This document shows, in pieces, positions 17,736 through 27,406 of a stretch of 64,000 nucleotides of DNA. Each line of letters starts with the position of its first letter. The first letter of the stretch is position 1. The notes under the pieces were generated by a model. The model saw only the letters and a list, made by a program, of their open reading frames with translations. It was not told the DNA's origin and ran no database searches. Source of the stretch: Rikenellaceae bacterium (GTDB lineage: Bacteria; Bacteroidota; Bacteroidia; Bacteroidales; Rikenellaceae); contig SUZX01000008.1 in assembly GCA_015059735.1 (NCBI GenBank), forward strand, positions 1 through 64,000, given 5' to 3'. The translations under genes were made by a program, and so were the position numbers.

Positions 17736-17763
17736 CTTAAAACAAATTAAAAACAAAATATTT

Positions 17764-18231
17764 ATGAAAGTTGGTGTGATTATGGGCTCGACGAGCGACT
17801 ACGATGTAATGTCCGGAGCCGTAACGATTTTGGAACAATTCGGTATCGAGTGCGAGAAACGTGTGATCAGTGCACACCGAGCTCCCGATGCGCTGTGTGA
17901 ATATGCCAAAGGAGCACGCAATCGCGGATTGAGCATCATCATTGCCGGAGCAGGTGGCGCAGCCCATCTGCCGGGTGTTATCGCTGCCATGACCACGTTG
18001 CCCGTTATTGGTGTACCGGTAAAATCACGTGCTTTGAATGGATTAGATTCGTTGCTCTCAATCGTGCAAATGCCTTCGGGAATTCCAGTTGCCACGATGG
18101 CAATCGATGGTGCAAAAAATGCTGCACTCTATGCCGTAGCCATGCTCGCCTTGCAGGATGAAGAGTTGACCGCCAAATTGGAGGCCTTCCGCGCCAAACA
18201 GACAGCCGACGTACTGAAAGCACAGATATAA
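17764..18231 (+). CDS. purE: N5-carboxyaminoimidazole ribonucleotide mutase
   Basis: Rearranges N5-CAIR to CAIR in purine synthesis. It has 155 residues from the ATG at 17764; an earlier in-frame start would lie in the leader hairpin. Family motifs are [10 protein letters not shown] (residues 8-17), [19 protein letters not shown] and [12 protein letters not shown]; the last is characteristic of class I PurE. Class I enzymes need PurK to make N5-CAIR, and no purK is present in this window. First gene of the purine operon; purL starts 55 bases downstream. Confidence 0.95.
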   Translation: MKVGVIMGSTSDYDVMSGAVTILEQFGIECEKRVISAHRAPDALCEYAKGARNRGLSIIIAGAGGAAHLPGVIAAMTTLPVIGVPVKSRALNGLDSLLSIVQMPSGIPVATMAIDGAKNAALYAVAMLALQDEELTAKLEAFRAKQTADVLKAQI

Positions 18232-18286
18232 CAATAACAACCACATAAAACCAAATAAAGAAGGGTTCAAACCTTTTACGATAAAC

Positions 18287-21200
18287 ATGAAGAACTACCG
18301 TATTTTTGTAGAGAAACTTCCCCGTTTTTGTGTCGAAGCCGATAGTCTGCGTCGTGAGTTGAATACCAATTTGGGTCTTAATCTGAATGAGTTGCGACTG
18401 CTGAACGTTTACGATCTTTTCGGATTCTCGGAGGAGTTGTTGGAGAAGAGTCGTTATGCCGTATTTGGAGAGATAGTGACCGATACGGTGACCGACACTT
18501 GTAATCTGACGGATCGGAAATATCTTGCTGTAGAGTATCTGCCCGGTCAGTTCGACCAGCGGGCAGCCTCGGCCGTAGATTGTGTACGACTGATTGACCC
18601 GACGGCCGATGTACGTATTCGCTCCTCGAAATTGCTGATTTTCGACAACAACGTCACCGAAGAGGATTTGGCTCGTATCCGCCACTACTACATCAACGGC
18701 ATTGAGTCGCGAGAAAAAGATCTCAGCCGGCTGACCGATATGGAGCAGGCCGAAGTAAAACCCGTACCGGTACTCGAAGGCTTCACAGCAATGGAAGAAA
18801 CCGATTTGGAGAGCTATTGCAAACAATACGGCTTGGCAATGAATGCCGACGATCTGCGCGAAGTGGTGAAGTATTTCCGTGCAGAGGGACGTGATCCGTA
18901 CGAAACCGAGTTGCGGATTCTCGACACCTATTGGAGCGACCACTGCCGCCATACCACGTTTACGACCGAATTGGAAGGTATTACCGTCGAGGAGTCGTTC
19001 CTCAAAGAGGAAATCGAGGGCTCGTTGGCATTATACCTGCGTATCCGCCGTGAGTTGGGGCGTGAGCACAAGAGCATTTGCCTGATGGATATCGCGACCA
19101 TCGGTGCACGTTATCTGCGTTCGAAAGGACTGCTCGATGACCTCGAAGTAAGCGATGAAAACAACGCCTGCTCGATCTACGTCGATGTGGATGTTAATGG
19201 CGCCAAAGAGCAATGGCTGTTGCAATTCAAAAACGAAACCCACAACCACCCGACCGAGATCGAGCCGTTTGGAGGCGCCTCAACCTGCTTGGGCGGAGCC
19301 ATCCGCGACCCGCTGTCGGGTCGTAGCTATGTCTATCAGGCAATGCGCGTGACGGGAGCCGGCAACATCTACCAAAAGGTATCCGAAACCATGTCGGGCA
19401 AGTTACCGCAAAGTGTCATCTCAAAGAAAGCGGCAGCCGGTTATTCAAGCTATGGCAATCAAATCGGTTTGGCAACGACGCATGTTCGTGAAATTTACCA
19501 CGACAATTATGTAGCCAAACGTTTGGAGGTGGGTGCTGTTGTCGGCGCTGTAAAAGCCGAAAATGTACGTCGCGAACGCCCCGAAACCGGAGACAAAATC
19601 TTGCTGTTGGGCGGCCGTACGGGGCGTGACGGTATTGGTGGTGCTACGGGATCATCGAAAGAGCATGATGCTAAGTCGCTCGAAACATGCGGTAGCGAAG
19701 TGCAAAAAGGAAACGCACCCGAGGAACGTAAGTTGGAGCGTCTGTTCCGTCGTCCGGAGGTGACACGCTTGATCAAAAAATCGAACGACTTCGGTGCCGG
19801 CGGTGTCAGCGTGGCCATCGGCGAGTTGGCCGATGGGTTGGACATCTATCTCGACCGCGTACCGACCAAATATAGTGGTTTGAACTCCACCGAATTGGCA
19901 ATCAGCGAGTCACAAGAGCGTATGGCCGTAGTAATCGAGGCCAAAGATGTGACCGAATTCATGAACTACTGCCGCGAAGAAAATATTGAGGTCGTTGAAG
20001 TTGCCGAGGTGACCGACACGGCTCGAATGCGCATGTACAACAAAGGACGCAAGGTCGTCGATTTGAGTCGCGAATTCATCGATAGTGCCGGAGCTAAACA
20101 CTATGCCGAAGCACAGATTGCAGCTGTCGATGCACGCGATCCGTTTATCCGTGAAGTTACCGGAGCAACCACCGAGGAACGTTTCTCCAATAATTTGCGA
20201 GACAACAATGTTCTTTCGCAACGCGGGTTGATTGAGATGTTCGATGCCTCGATCGGCCGATCAACAGTATTGATGCCTTTCGGTGGCCGCACGCAACGCA
20301 GCGAAACCCAAGTTTCAGTACAGAAACTTCCTACCAACGGATATACCGACACAGCCAGTATCATGGCATTCGGTTACAACCCGTTCCTTGCATCGTGGAG
20401 TCCTTATCACGGAGCAGCATATGCTGTTATAGAGGCTGCTACGAAAGTCGTAGCTGCCGGAGCACGCTACGACAAGATGCGCTACTCCTACCAAGAGTAT
20501 TTCGAGCGCATGACCCGCGAAGCCACATCTTGGGGCAAGCCGTTGAGTGCACTGCTCGGAGCTTTGAAGATGCAGGTAGAGTTGGGATTGCCTTCGATCG
20601 GAGGTAAAGACTCGATGTCGGGAACTTTCCAAGATATCAACGTGCCGCCGATGCTCATGGCATTCGGTATCACAACAGTCGATGCTGGTCAAGTGATCTC
20701 CACCGATTTCAAAACGGCCGGTAATCAAATCTACCTTATACGTCACACACCGCTTGAAAACGGCATGCCAGACACCGAGCAACTCAAACGTAATTTCGCG
20801 TTTGTAAGCGACGCAATCGAAAGCGGCAAGATCAAGGCTGCATGGGCCGTAGGATTCGGAGGCATGGCCGAAGGTTTGGCCAAGATGGCTTTCGGCAACG
20901 AAATCGGTGCTGACGTTACATTCGACGAGCAAGCTCTTTACAACTATGCATATGGTTCGATCTTGGTCGAGAGCGAAGGAGTATTGGAATATGCCACAGC
21001 AGAAAAAGTCGGAATTACGGTAGCTGATGCTGCATTAACAATAAACGGTGTTCGCATGCCACTCGCAACACTCTACGAGGCCAACACGGCCAAATACGCC
21101 ACCATCTACCCCGATAAAGGTATCGTAGGAACGACTCTGCCTATCAGCAAAGAGGTACATCGCACATCGACTTATTCAGGAGAAGCAGTCGAGCATCCCA

Positions 21201-21997
21201 TAGCCTATCTGCCGGTATTCCCGGGTACCAACTGTGACTACGACACGGCGCGTGCTTTCCGCAGTGCAGGAGCCGAAGTGACAACTAGCGTATTGTGCAA
21301 CCTCGGCGAAGATGATATTTTACGCTCGATCGCCGAAATGAAAGAGCATATCCGCCGGTGCCACATCTTCGCTTTGTGCGGCGGATTCTCGGCCGGTGAC
21401 GAGCCGGACGGAAGTGCCAAGTTCATTGTCAATGTATTGAACAACCAAGATATTCGCGAAGAGATCCATGCCCTGCTTGACCGAGGAGGCTTGATTCTCG
21501 GTATTTGCAACGGTTTCCAAGCGTTGGTTAAATCGGGTCTGTTGCCTTACGGACGTTTGGGAATGTTGACTGCCGAGTCTCCGACCTTGTTCCGCAACGA
21601 CATCAACCGGCACATCTCGCAGATTGTCACCACTCGTGTAGCCTCGGTAGCATCGCCTTGGCTCGCCGGTTTCAAAACGGGAGATCTGCACTCCATCGCT
21701 GTCAGTCATGGCGAAGGTAAGTTTGTGGTCAGCGAGGAGTTGGCTCGTGAATTATTCGCCAACGGACAAGTCGCATTCCAATATGCCGACGCTGCCGGCC
21801 TACCAACAATGGAAGCACCCTACAACCCCAACGGATCGTCGTATGCCATCGAAGGTATCGTTTCGCGCGACGGTCAGATACTCGGTAAAATGGGGCACAC
21901 GGAGCGTTGGGAAAAGAATATTTTCCGCAACATCTCCGGCGAAAAAGAGCAGCCGCTGTTCCGCAATGCTGTGAACTATTTCCGGAAGAAATATTAA
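18287..21997 (+). CDS. purL: Phosphoribosylformylglycinamidine synthase, single-chain
   Basis: Converts FGAR to FGAM with glutamine and ATP. At 1236 residues it is the large single-chain form. It has an N-terminal PurS-like region, two AIR-synthetase-like halves (substrate-binding TWSDHCRHTTF near 215 and FKNETHNHPTEIEPF near 320), and a C-terminal class I glutaminase domain (about 965-1236) with nucleophile Cys1074 in GICNGFQ. Most Bacillota carry separate purS, purQ and purL instead. Second gene of the pur operon, 27 bases before purC. Confidence 0.96.
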   Translation: MKNYRIFVEKLPRFCVEADSLRRELNTNLGLNLNELRLLNVYDLFGFSEELLEKSRYAVFGEIVTDTVTDTCNLTDRKYLAVEYLPGQFDQRAASAVDCVRLIDPTADVRIRSSKLLIFDNNVTEEDLARIRHYYINGIESREKDLSRLTDMEQAEVKPVPVLEGFTAMEETDLESYCKQYGLAMNADDLREVVKYFRAEGRDPYETELRILDTYWSDHCRHTTFTTELEGITVEESFLKEEIEGSLALYLRIRRELGREHKSICLMDIATIGARYLRSKGLLDDLEVSDENNACSIYVDVDVNGAKEQWLLQFKNETHNHPTEIEPFGGASTCLGGAIRDPLSGRSYVYQAMRVTGAGNIYQKVSETMSGKLPQSVISKKAAAGYSSYGNQIGLATTHVREIYHDNYVAKRLEVGAVVGAVKAENVRRERPETGDKILLLGGRTGRDGIGGATGSSKEHDAKSLETCGSEVQKGNAPEERKLERLFRRPEVTRLIKKSNDFGAGGVSVAIGELADGLDIYLDRVPTKYSGLNSTELAISESQERMAVVIEAKDVTEFMNYCREENIEVVEVAEVTDTARMRMYNKGRKVVDLSREFIDSAGAKHYAEAQIAAVDARDPFIREVTGATTEERFSNNLRDNNVLSQRGLIEMFDASIGRSTVLMPFGGRTQRSETQVSVQKLPTNGYTDTASIMAFGYNPFLASWSPYHGAAYAVIEAATKVVAAGARYDKMRYSYQEYFERMTREATSWGKPLSALLGALKMQVELGLPSIGGKDSMSGTFQDINVPPMLMAFGITTVDAGQVISTDFKTAGNQIYLIRHTPLENGMPDTEQLKRNFAFVSDAIESGKIKAAWAVGFGGMAEGLAKMAFGNEIGADVTFDEQALYNYAYGSILVESEGVLEYATAEKVGITVADAALTINGVRMPLATLYEANTAKYATIYPDKGIVGTTLPISKEVHRTSTYSGEAVEHPIAYLPVFPGTNCDYDTARAFRSAGAEVTTSVLCNLGEDDILRSIAEMKEHIRRCHIFALCGGFSAGDEPDGSAKFIVNVLNNQDIREEIHALLDRGGLILGICNGFQALVKSGLLPYGRLGMLTAESPTLFRNDINRHISQIVTTRVASVASPWLAGFKTGDLHSIAVSHGEGKFVVSEELARELFANGQVAFQYADAAGLPTMEAPYNPNGSSYAIEGIVSRDGQILGKMGHTERWEKNIFRNISGEKEQPLFRNAVNYFRKKY

Positions 21998-22024
21998 GAC
22001 GCGAATTCTCAAAACTGATAGAAA

Positions 22025-22744
22025 ATGAAGCAGCTTGAATTGCTTTACGAAGGAAAAACCAAACAGGTGTTTCTTACGGACGATCCTGACAAGATCATCC
22101 TTCACTATAAAGATACCGCAACCGCTTTCAACAACATAAAGAAAGCCACCATCGAAAATAAAGGATTGCTGAATAACGCCATTTCAGCAATCGCTTTCGA
22201 AACATTACAAAACGCAGGAGTCGCAACGCATTATATTGAGAAGTTCGACGAACGCAACCAACTTTGCCGACGAGTGGAGATTATCCCGTTGGAGGTGATT
22301 GTCCGCAACCGAATAGCTGGATCGATGGCTCACCAATTAGATGTTGAGGAGGGGATGAAACCGGCAAATACGATCTACGATATTTGCTATAAAAACGATG
22401 AGTTGGGCGATCCACTGATGAACGACCACCATGCAGTAGCATTGGGGTTGGCCACCTACGAAGAGTTGTCCGAAATATATCGTATGTCGGCTCGCATCAA
22501 TGAAGTACTCACTGAGTTATTTTTGCGAATCGATGTCGAGTTGGTGGATTTCAAAATTGAATTCGGCAAAACGTCCAATGGGACGATCGTTTTGGCCGAC
22601 GAAATATCGCCTGACACCTGCCGTTTGTGGGATGTCGAGTCGGGCAAGAAACTCGACCACGACCGTTTCCGCCGCGATTTGGGTCATGTTCGCGAGGCAT
22701 ACGAAGAGATTAGAGCACGTTTGGAAAAGATAACAACAAAATAA
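22025..22744 (+). CDS. purC: SAICAR synthetase
   Basis: Joins CAIR and aspartate with ATP. The product has 239 residues, the normal length for single-domain PurC. It begins MKQLELLYEGKTKQVF and contains the IIPLEVIVRNRIAGS and DEISPDTCRLWD motifs that bind substrate and ATP-magnesium. It lies 27 bases after purL and 10 bases before purF. Confidence 0.96.
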   Translation: MKQLELLYEGKTKQVFLTDDPDKIILHYKDTATAFNNIKKATIENKGLLNNAISAIAFETLQNAGVATHYIEKFDERNQLCRRVEIIPLEVIVRNRIAGSMAHQLDVEEGMKPANTIYDICYKNDELGDPLMNDHHAVALGLATYEELSEIYRMSARINEVLTELFLRIDVELVDFKIEFGKTSNGTIVLADEISPDTCRLWDVESGKKLDHDRFRRDLGHVREAYEEIRARLEKITTK

Positions 22745-22754
22745 AGATACGGTG

Positions 22755-24173
22755 ATGATGAATTCATATTCGGATAAAGAGATTCACGATGAGTGCGGAG
22801 TTTTCGGTATCTATGGAGTAAAAGATGCGGCATCGCTAACCTATTATGGGTTGCATGCACTGCAACATCGTGGTCAAGAAGGCTGCGGAATCATCAGTGT
22901 CGATGATCAAGAAAATTTCCATCGCATCAAGGGAAAAGGTCTTGTAACCGAAGTTTTCAAAGGGGATGAACTCTCGGCCATGAAGGGACAAATGGCCATC
23001 GGTCATGTACTCTATACGGCAGCTGACAGCAATCGGTTGGAGAATGTGCAACCATTGATATTCCATCACAATTTGGGTGATTTCGCTATTGCCAACAATG
23101 GTTGTTTGGTCAATGCCGAAGAGTTGCGCAACTACCTTGAAAAGCGCGGGAGTCTTTTCCAATCGACTACGGACAGCGAAATTTTGGCTCACCTGATCAA
23201 AAAAGAGCGAAGTGCATCGCACCCGCGTATTCATGCCATTATCGATGCGTTGAATATGATGGAGGGAGCCTTTACCTTTGTAGTAATGACATCACGTCGC
23301 ATCTATGCATGTCGTGATAAGCACGGATTGCACCCATTGGCAATCGGTCGTTTGGGCGAGGGTTATGTCGTGGCAAGTGAGACTTGTGCTTTCGATACGT
23401 TGGGAGCCGAATATATTCGCGATGTGGAACCCGGCGAAGTGGTAACAATCGACCATCACGGCATCCGGTCAAATCTCTACTCGCAATTCAAACATCATCA
23501 CATGTGCTCGATGGAGTACATCTATTTGGCACGTCCGGACAGCGATATCGAGGGGTGCAATGTCCACGCCTACCGCAAAGAGTCGGGACGTCTGCTCTTC
23601 GAGGAGTCGCCTGCCGAAGCCGATATTGTTGTCGGCGTTCCCGATTCGAGTTTGAGTGCCGCTATGGGCTACGCAGAAGCAAGCGGCCTGCCTTACGAAA
23701 TGGGACTCATCAAGAATAAATACATCGGTCGCACTTTCATTCAGCCGACCCAAGAGTTGCGCGAAAAGGGTGTACGGATGAAACTCTCGGCCGTTCGAAC
23801 AATAGTCAAAGGCAAACGTGTGGTGTTAGTTGATGACTCCATTGTACGAGGCACAACGTCGCGACGTATTGTCACAATGCTCAAAGAGGCCGGTGCCACA
23901 GAAGTACATGTACGCATCGCATCGCCCCCGATGACCGAGCCTTGTTTTTACGGTGTCGATACCACAAGCTACGACGAATTGATTTCGGCACGTCTATCGG
24001 TTGATGAAGTATGCAAGGCTATCGGTGCCGACACGTTGGCTTTCCTATCGGAGAAATCGCTCTATACGGCCGGCCATCGTGAGGAGTTGTGTACAGCCTG
24101 CTTTACGGGGAATTACCCGACAGCCCTCTACCACAAAAGCGCAATGGTTAAGAATTGTAAATGTAAAAAATAG
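22755..24173 (+). CDS. purF: Amidophosphoribosyltransferase
   Basis: First committed step of purine synthesis: PRPP plus glutamine to phosphoribosylamine. The start is taken as the ATG at 22755 (ATG at 22758 and GTG at 22752 are alternatives). Only after propeptide removal does Cys14 ([10 protein letters not shown]) become the N-terminal nucleophile of the glutaminase. The PRPP loop [15 protein letters not shown] lies around residue 360. A C-terminal [13 protein letters not shown] motif fits the Fe-S-cluster type with a cleaved propeptide, as in Bacillus subtilis. Feedback inhibition by AMP/GMP is expected for the family. Confidence 0.95.
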   Translation: MMNSYSDKEIHDECGVFGIYGVKDAASLTYYGLHALQHRGQEGCGIISVDDQENFHRIKGKGLVTEVFKGDELSAMKGQMAIGHVLYTAADSNRLENVQPLIFHHNLGDFAIANNGCLVNAEELRNYLEKRGSLFQSTTDSEILAHLIKKERSASHPRIHAIIDALNMMEGAFTFVVMTSRRIYACRDKHGLHPLAIGRLGEGYVVASETCAFDTLGAEYIRDVEPGEVVTIDHHGIRSNLYSQFKHHHMCSMEYIYLARPDSDIEGCNVHAYRKESGRLLFEESPAEADIVVGVPDSSLSAAMGYAEASGLPYEMGLIKNKYIGRTFIQPTQELREKGVRMKLSAVRTIVKGKRVVLVDDSIVRGTTSRRIVTMLKEAGATEVHVRIASPPMTEPCFYGVDTTSYDELISARLSVDEVCKAIGADTLAFLSEKSLYTAGHREELCTACFTGNYPTALYHKSAMVKNCKCKK

Positions 24174-24181
24174 AAAATACT

Positions 24182-25207
24182 ATGGCACAATCTTATGAAA
24201 AAGCCGGCGTAAACCTCGAAGCCGGATACGAAGTGGTGCGACGCATCAAAAAGCATGTAGCCTCAACCTCTCGTGCAGGTGTTATGGGCAATATCGGAGC
24301 CTTCGGCGGCATGTTCGACTTGGCGTCGCTCGGCATCAAAGAACCGATATTGGTAAGCGGTACCGATGGTGTAGGTACCAAGCTCAAATTGGCGTTCGAA
24401 ATGGACAAGCACGACACGGTAGGTATCGATGCCGTAGCCATGTGCGTAAACGATGTGTTGGCACAAGGAGCCGAGCCACTCGAATTTCTCGACTATGTAG
24501 CCGTAGGTCGTAACGAGCCTCAAAAGATCGAAGCGATCGTTGCGGGAGTTGCCGAAGGCTGTCGTCAAGCCGGTTGCGCCCTTGTCGGTGGTGAAACCGC
24601 CGAAATGCCGGGCATGTACACCGATGGCGAATACGACATTGCTGGATTCACGGTGGGTGTGGTAGAGAAGTCGAAACTGATCGATGGTTCGAAAGTTAAA
24701 GTCGGCGATGTATTGGTAGGCATTGCTTCGAGTGGTGTACACTCCAACGGATTCAGTTTGGTGCGCAAAATCGTTAGCGACAATTATTTCGATCTGCATA
24801 AATCCTACCCTGAGTTATCGAACAAGCTCTTGGGCGAGGTGTTACTCACTCCGACAAAGATCTATGTAAAACAGGTACTCGATGTCATTCGCAACTGTGA
24901 TGTTCACGGTATCAGCCACATCACAGGCGGAGGATTTGACGAGAATATTCCTCGTATCCTCCACGAGGGACAAGGCATTGCCATCGAGGAAGGCTCATGG
25001 GAGATTCTTCCGGTTTTCCGATTCTTGGAGAAGTATGGTAAAGTACCACACCGCGAGATGTTCAACATCTTCAACATGGGTATCGGCATGGTCATCGCTC
25101 TCGATGCCTCCGAAGCACAAAAAGCAATTGACATTTTGACCGGATATGGTGAGCGCGCCTCGGTGATCGGTCGGGTTACAGATACAGAAGGTGTAGTTAT
25201 TCAGTAG
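24182..25207 (+). CDS. purM: AIR synthetase (phosphoribosylformylglycinamidine cyclo-ligase)
   Basis: Closes the imidazole ring, FGAM to AIR. The protein has 341 residues, full length. It starts [10 protein letters not shown] and contains the conserved [14 protein letters not shown] block, the [11 protein letters not shown] loop and the [13 protein letters not shown] motif. It is 8 bases after purF and 4 bases before purN. Confidence 0.95.
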   Translation: MAQSYEKAGVNLEAGYEVVRRIKKHVASTSRAGVMGNIGAFGGMFDLASLGIKEPILVSGTDGVGTKLKLAFEMDKHDTVGIDAVAMCVNDVLAQGAEPLEFLDYVAVGRNEPQKIEAIVAGVAEGCRQAGCALVGGETAEMPGMYTDGEYDIAGFTVGVVEKSKLIDGSKVKVGDVLVGIASSGVHSNGFSLVRKIVSDNYFDLHKSYPELSNKLLGEVLLTPTKIYVKQVLDVIRNCDVHGISHITGGGFDENIPRILHEGQGIAIEEGSWEILPVFRFLEKYGKVPHREMFNIFNMGIGMVIALDASEAQKAIDILTGYGERASVIGRVTDTEGVVIQ

Positions 25208-25211
25208 GTAT

Positions 25212-25787
25212 ATGCGACGTCTTGCAGTTTTTGCCAGTGGCAATGGAACCAATTTCGAAGCAATCGTAGCGGCATGCGAACAGAAAGTGTTGGATGCCGA
25301 GGTGGTACTGATGGTCTGTGACAAGCCTAACGCCTATGTTGTCGAACGAGCGAAAGCACATGGCACGCCGAGTTTCATCTTCTCACCGAAGAGTTACGCA
25401 TCAAAAGCCGACTTCGAGCACGAGATCATTCAAAAACTCAATGAGGCTGGAGTCGAATTGGTATGCTTGGCAGGTTATATGCGTCTCATTGGCGACACAC
25501 TCTTGGAGGCCTATGAGGGACGTATCATCAACATACACCCCTCGTTATTACCAGCGTTTAAGGGAGCACATGCCATTGAGGATGCCTTCAACTACGGTGT
25601 TAAGGTCTTCGGTGTGACCATTCACTATGTCAACGCGGCACTCGATGGAGGAAAAATCATTGCACAACGTGCGTTCGAATATCACGGCAACGATGTAGAG
25701 GAATTGGAGAGCATGGTGCATGCCACCGAATACCCGCTCTACATTGACACCATTCAAAAACTGATTACGTCCGATAGCGACAAATAA
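25212..25787 (+). CDS. purN: GAR transformylase
   Basis: Transfers a formyl group from 10-formyl-THF to GAR. The 191-residue protein has the catalytic NIHPSLLPAFKGAHA motif (Asn and His) and the downstream Asp in LDGGKIIAQ. It depends on the folate pool that folD at the end of this operon helps supply. A 77-base spacer with two small hairpins separates it from purH. Confidence 0.95.
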   Translation: MRRLAVFASGNGTNFEAIVAACEQKVLDAEVVLMVCDKPNAYVVERAKAHGTPSFIFSPKSYASKADFEHEIIQKLNEAGVELVCLAGYMRLIGDTLLEAYEGRIINIHPSLLPAFKGAHAIEDAFNYGVKVFGVTIHYVNAALDGGKIIAQRAFEYHGNDVEELESMVHATEYPLYIDTIQKLITSDSDK

Positions 25788-25791
25788 CAAG

Positions 25792-25832
25792 CTCGCATAG
25801 GCGAGATAAATATGAATCCCGCAGGGGAATAA
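25792..25832 (+). other. purN-purH spacer with two hairpins and a 6-codon ORF
   Basis: CTCGC-ATAG-GCGAG (25792-25805) and TCCC-GCAG-GGGA (25817-25828) form small stem-loops. An ATG at 25812 opens a six-codon frame reading MNPAGE before TAA at 25830-25832. This is the longest spacer inside the pur operon after purE-purL. No T-run follows, so it is not a terminator. It could be an RNA processing or translation-control site. Confidence 0.3.
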
Positions 25833-25864
25833 CAAACCATTAAACAAACAAAAACAATACAAAT

Positions 25865-27394
25865 ATGCGAGCATTGATAAGTGTTAGTGATAAGACCGGA
25901 GTGGTCGATTTCGCCAAAGGCCTACGATCGTTGGGCTGGGAAATTATTGCCACAGGTGGCACCATGAAACTATTGGCCGATAGTGGTGTCGAAGTGATCA
26001 ATATCAGCAATGTGACAGGATTTCCCGAGATCTGCGACGGTCGCGTCAAAACCCTGCACCCCAAGGTACACGGAGGATTGTTGGCTCGTCGCGACGATCC
26101 GGAGCACCTCAAAGCACTGAAAGATAACCAGATCGAATTTATCGACATGGTTTGTGTGAACCTATATCCGTTCCGTCAGACCATAGCCAAACCCGATGTA
26201 AAGATGGAAGATGCCATCGAGAACATCGATATTGGTGGGCCCTCGATGTTACGCTCGGCTGCCAAAAACTGGGCCGATGTAACGGTGGTATGCGATCCCG
26301 CAGACTACATACAAATCCTCGATGAGATCAAAGCCGGAGGCAATACCGAGAAGAGTACCCGTTTGAAACTCTCGGCCAAAGCTTATACCCACACCGCCGA
26401 ATACGATGCCATGATCGCTACCTACATGCGGACACAGGCCGGTCTGAACGAGAAACTCTTCCTTGAATTCGACCTTGTGCAATCGTTGCGTTATGGGGAG
26501 AATCCCCACCAATCGGCCAAATTCTACCGCGAAGGCGAGGCAATGCCCTATTCGTTGGCATTTGCGCGTCAGTTAAATGGCAAAGAATTGTCATACAATA
26601 ACATACAAGACGCAAATGCAGCTCTCTGTATCGTGCGCGAATTTGAGCAACCGTTCTGCGTAGGTCTCAAACACATGAATCCCTGCGGTGCTGCCATAGG
26701 CAAAGATGTTGTCGAGGCTTGGACAAAAGCTTACGAGGCAGATACGGTATCGATTTTTGGTGGCATTGTGGCAACAAACTGCACCATAACAAAGGAGGTT
26801 GCCGAGTTGATGAAGCCGATCTTCTTGGAGATCATTATGGCTCCGAAATTCGACGAGGCGGCTTTGGAAGTACTTTGCACAAAGAAAAACCTTCGGTTGT
26901 TGGAAGTTCCGATGGAACAGGGAGCTCCTGCCCCACGTCAATATGTGAGTGTAAACGGTGGTTTGCTGGTACAAGATCTCGATGTAACGACTCGCACCGT
27001 TACCGCTGACATGTGTGTAACACAAGCCAAACCCGCTGCCGGGCAAATGGAGGATTTGAATTTCGGATGGCACGTTGTCAAACATGTGAAATCCAACGCC
27101 ATCGTTGCCGTTAAAGATGGTCGCACGTTAGGTGTAGGTGCCGGACAGATGAACCGCATCGGATCGGCCGAGATCGCATTGAAACAAGCCAAAGCTGCAG
27201 GTTTCACCGAAGGAATCGTATTGGCATCCGATGGGTTCTTTCCCTTCGATGATTGCGTAACCCTCGCAGCAGAATACGGCGTAACTGCCATTGTTCAACC
27301 CGGCGGCTCGGTTCGTGACGAAGATTCGATCAAGAAAGCCGATGAGTTGGGAATCGCCATGTGTTTCACCGGCGAACGTCACTTCAAGCACTAA
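25865..27394 (+). CDS. purH: Bifunctional AICAR transformylase / IMP cyclohydrolase
   Basis: Carries out the last two steps to IMP. The product has 509 residues. The N-terminal cyclohydrolase domain begins MRALISVSDKTGVVDFAKGL, and the C-terminal AICAR transformylase domain contains the catalytic Lys-His pair in GLKHMNPCGAA. Length matches the fused family. It sits after purN and 12 bases before purD. Confidence 0.96.
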   Translation: MRALISVSDKTGVVDFAKGLRSLGWEIIATGGTMKLLADSGVEVINISNVTGFPEICDGRVKTLHPKVHGGLLARRDDPEHLKALKDNQIEFIDMVCVNLYPFRQTIAKPDVKMEDAIENIDIGGPSMLRSAAKNWADVTVVCDPADYIQILDEIKAGGNTEKSTRLKLSAKAYTHTAEYDAMIATYMRTQAGLNEKLFLEFDLVQSLRYGENPHQSAKFYREGEAMPYSLAFARQLNGKELSYNNIQDANAALCIVREFEQPFCVGLKHMNPCGAAIGKDVVEAWTKAYEADTVSIFGGIVATNCTITKEVAELMKPIFLEIIMAPKFDEAALEVLCTKKNLRLLEVPMEQGAPAPRQYVSVNGGLLVQDLDVTTRTVTADMCVTQAKPAAGQMEDLNFGWHVVKHVKSNAIVAVKDGRTLGVGAGQMNRIGSAEIALKQAKAAGFTEGIVLASDGFFPFDDCVTLAAEYGVTAIVQPGGSVRDEDSIKKADELGIAMCFTGERHFKH

Positions 27395-27406
27395 AACAGA
27401 ACTTTT

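Noticed and set aside
17517..17763. Purine, PRPP or ZTP riboswitch before purE
   Set aside because: None of the conserved core sequences of these riboswitches could be found; only a short ORF and a terminator-like hairpin are visible.
18005..18952. 315-codon minus-strand frame opposite purE and purL
   Set aside because: It lies antisense to two conserved purine genes, with low-complexity composition typical of a shadow frame.
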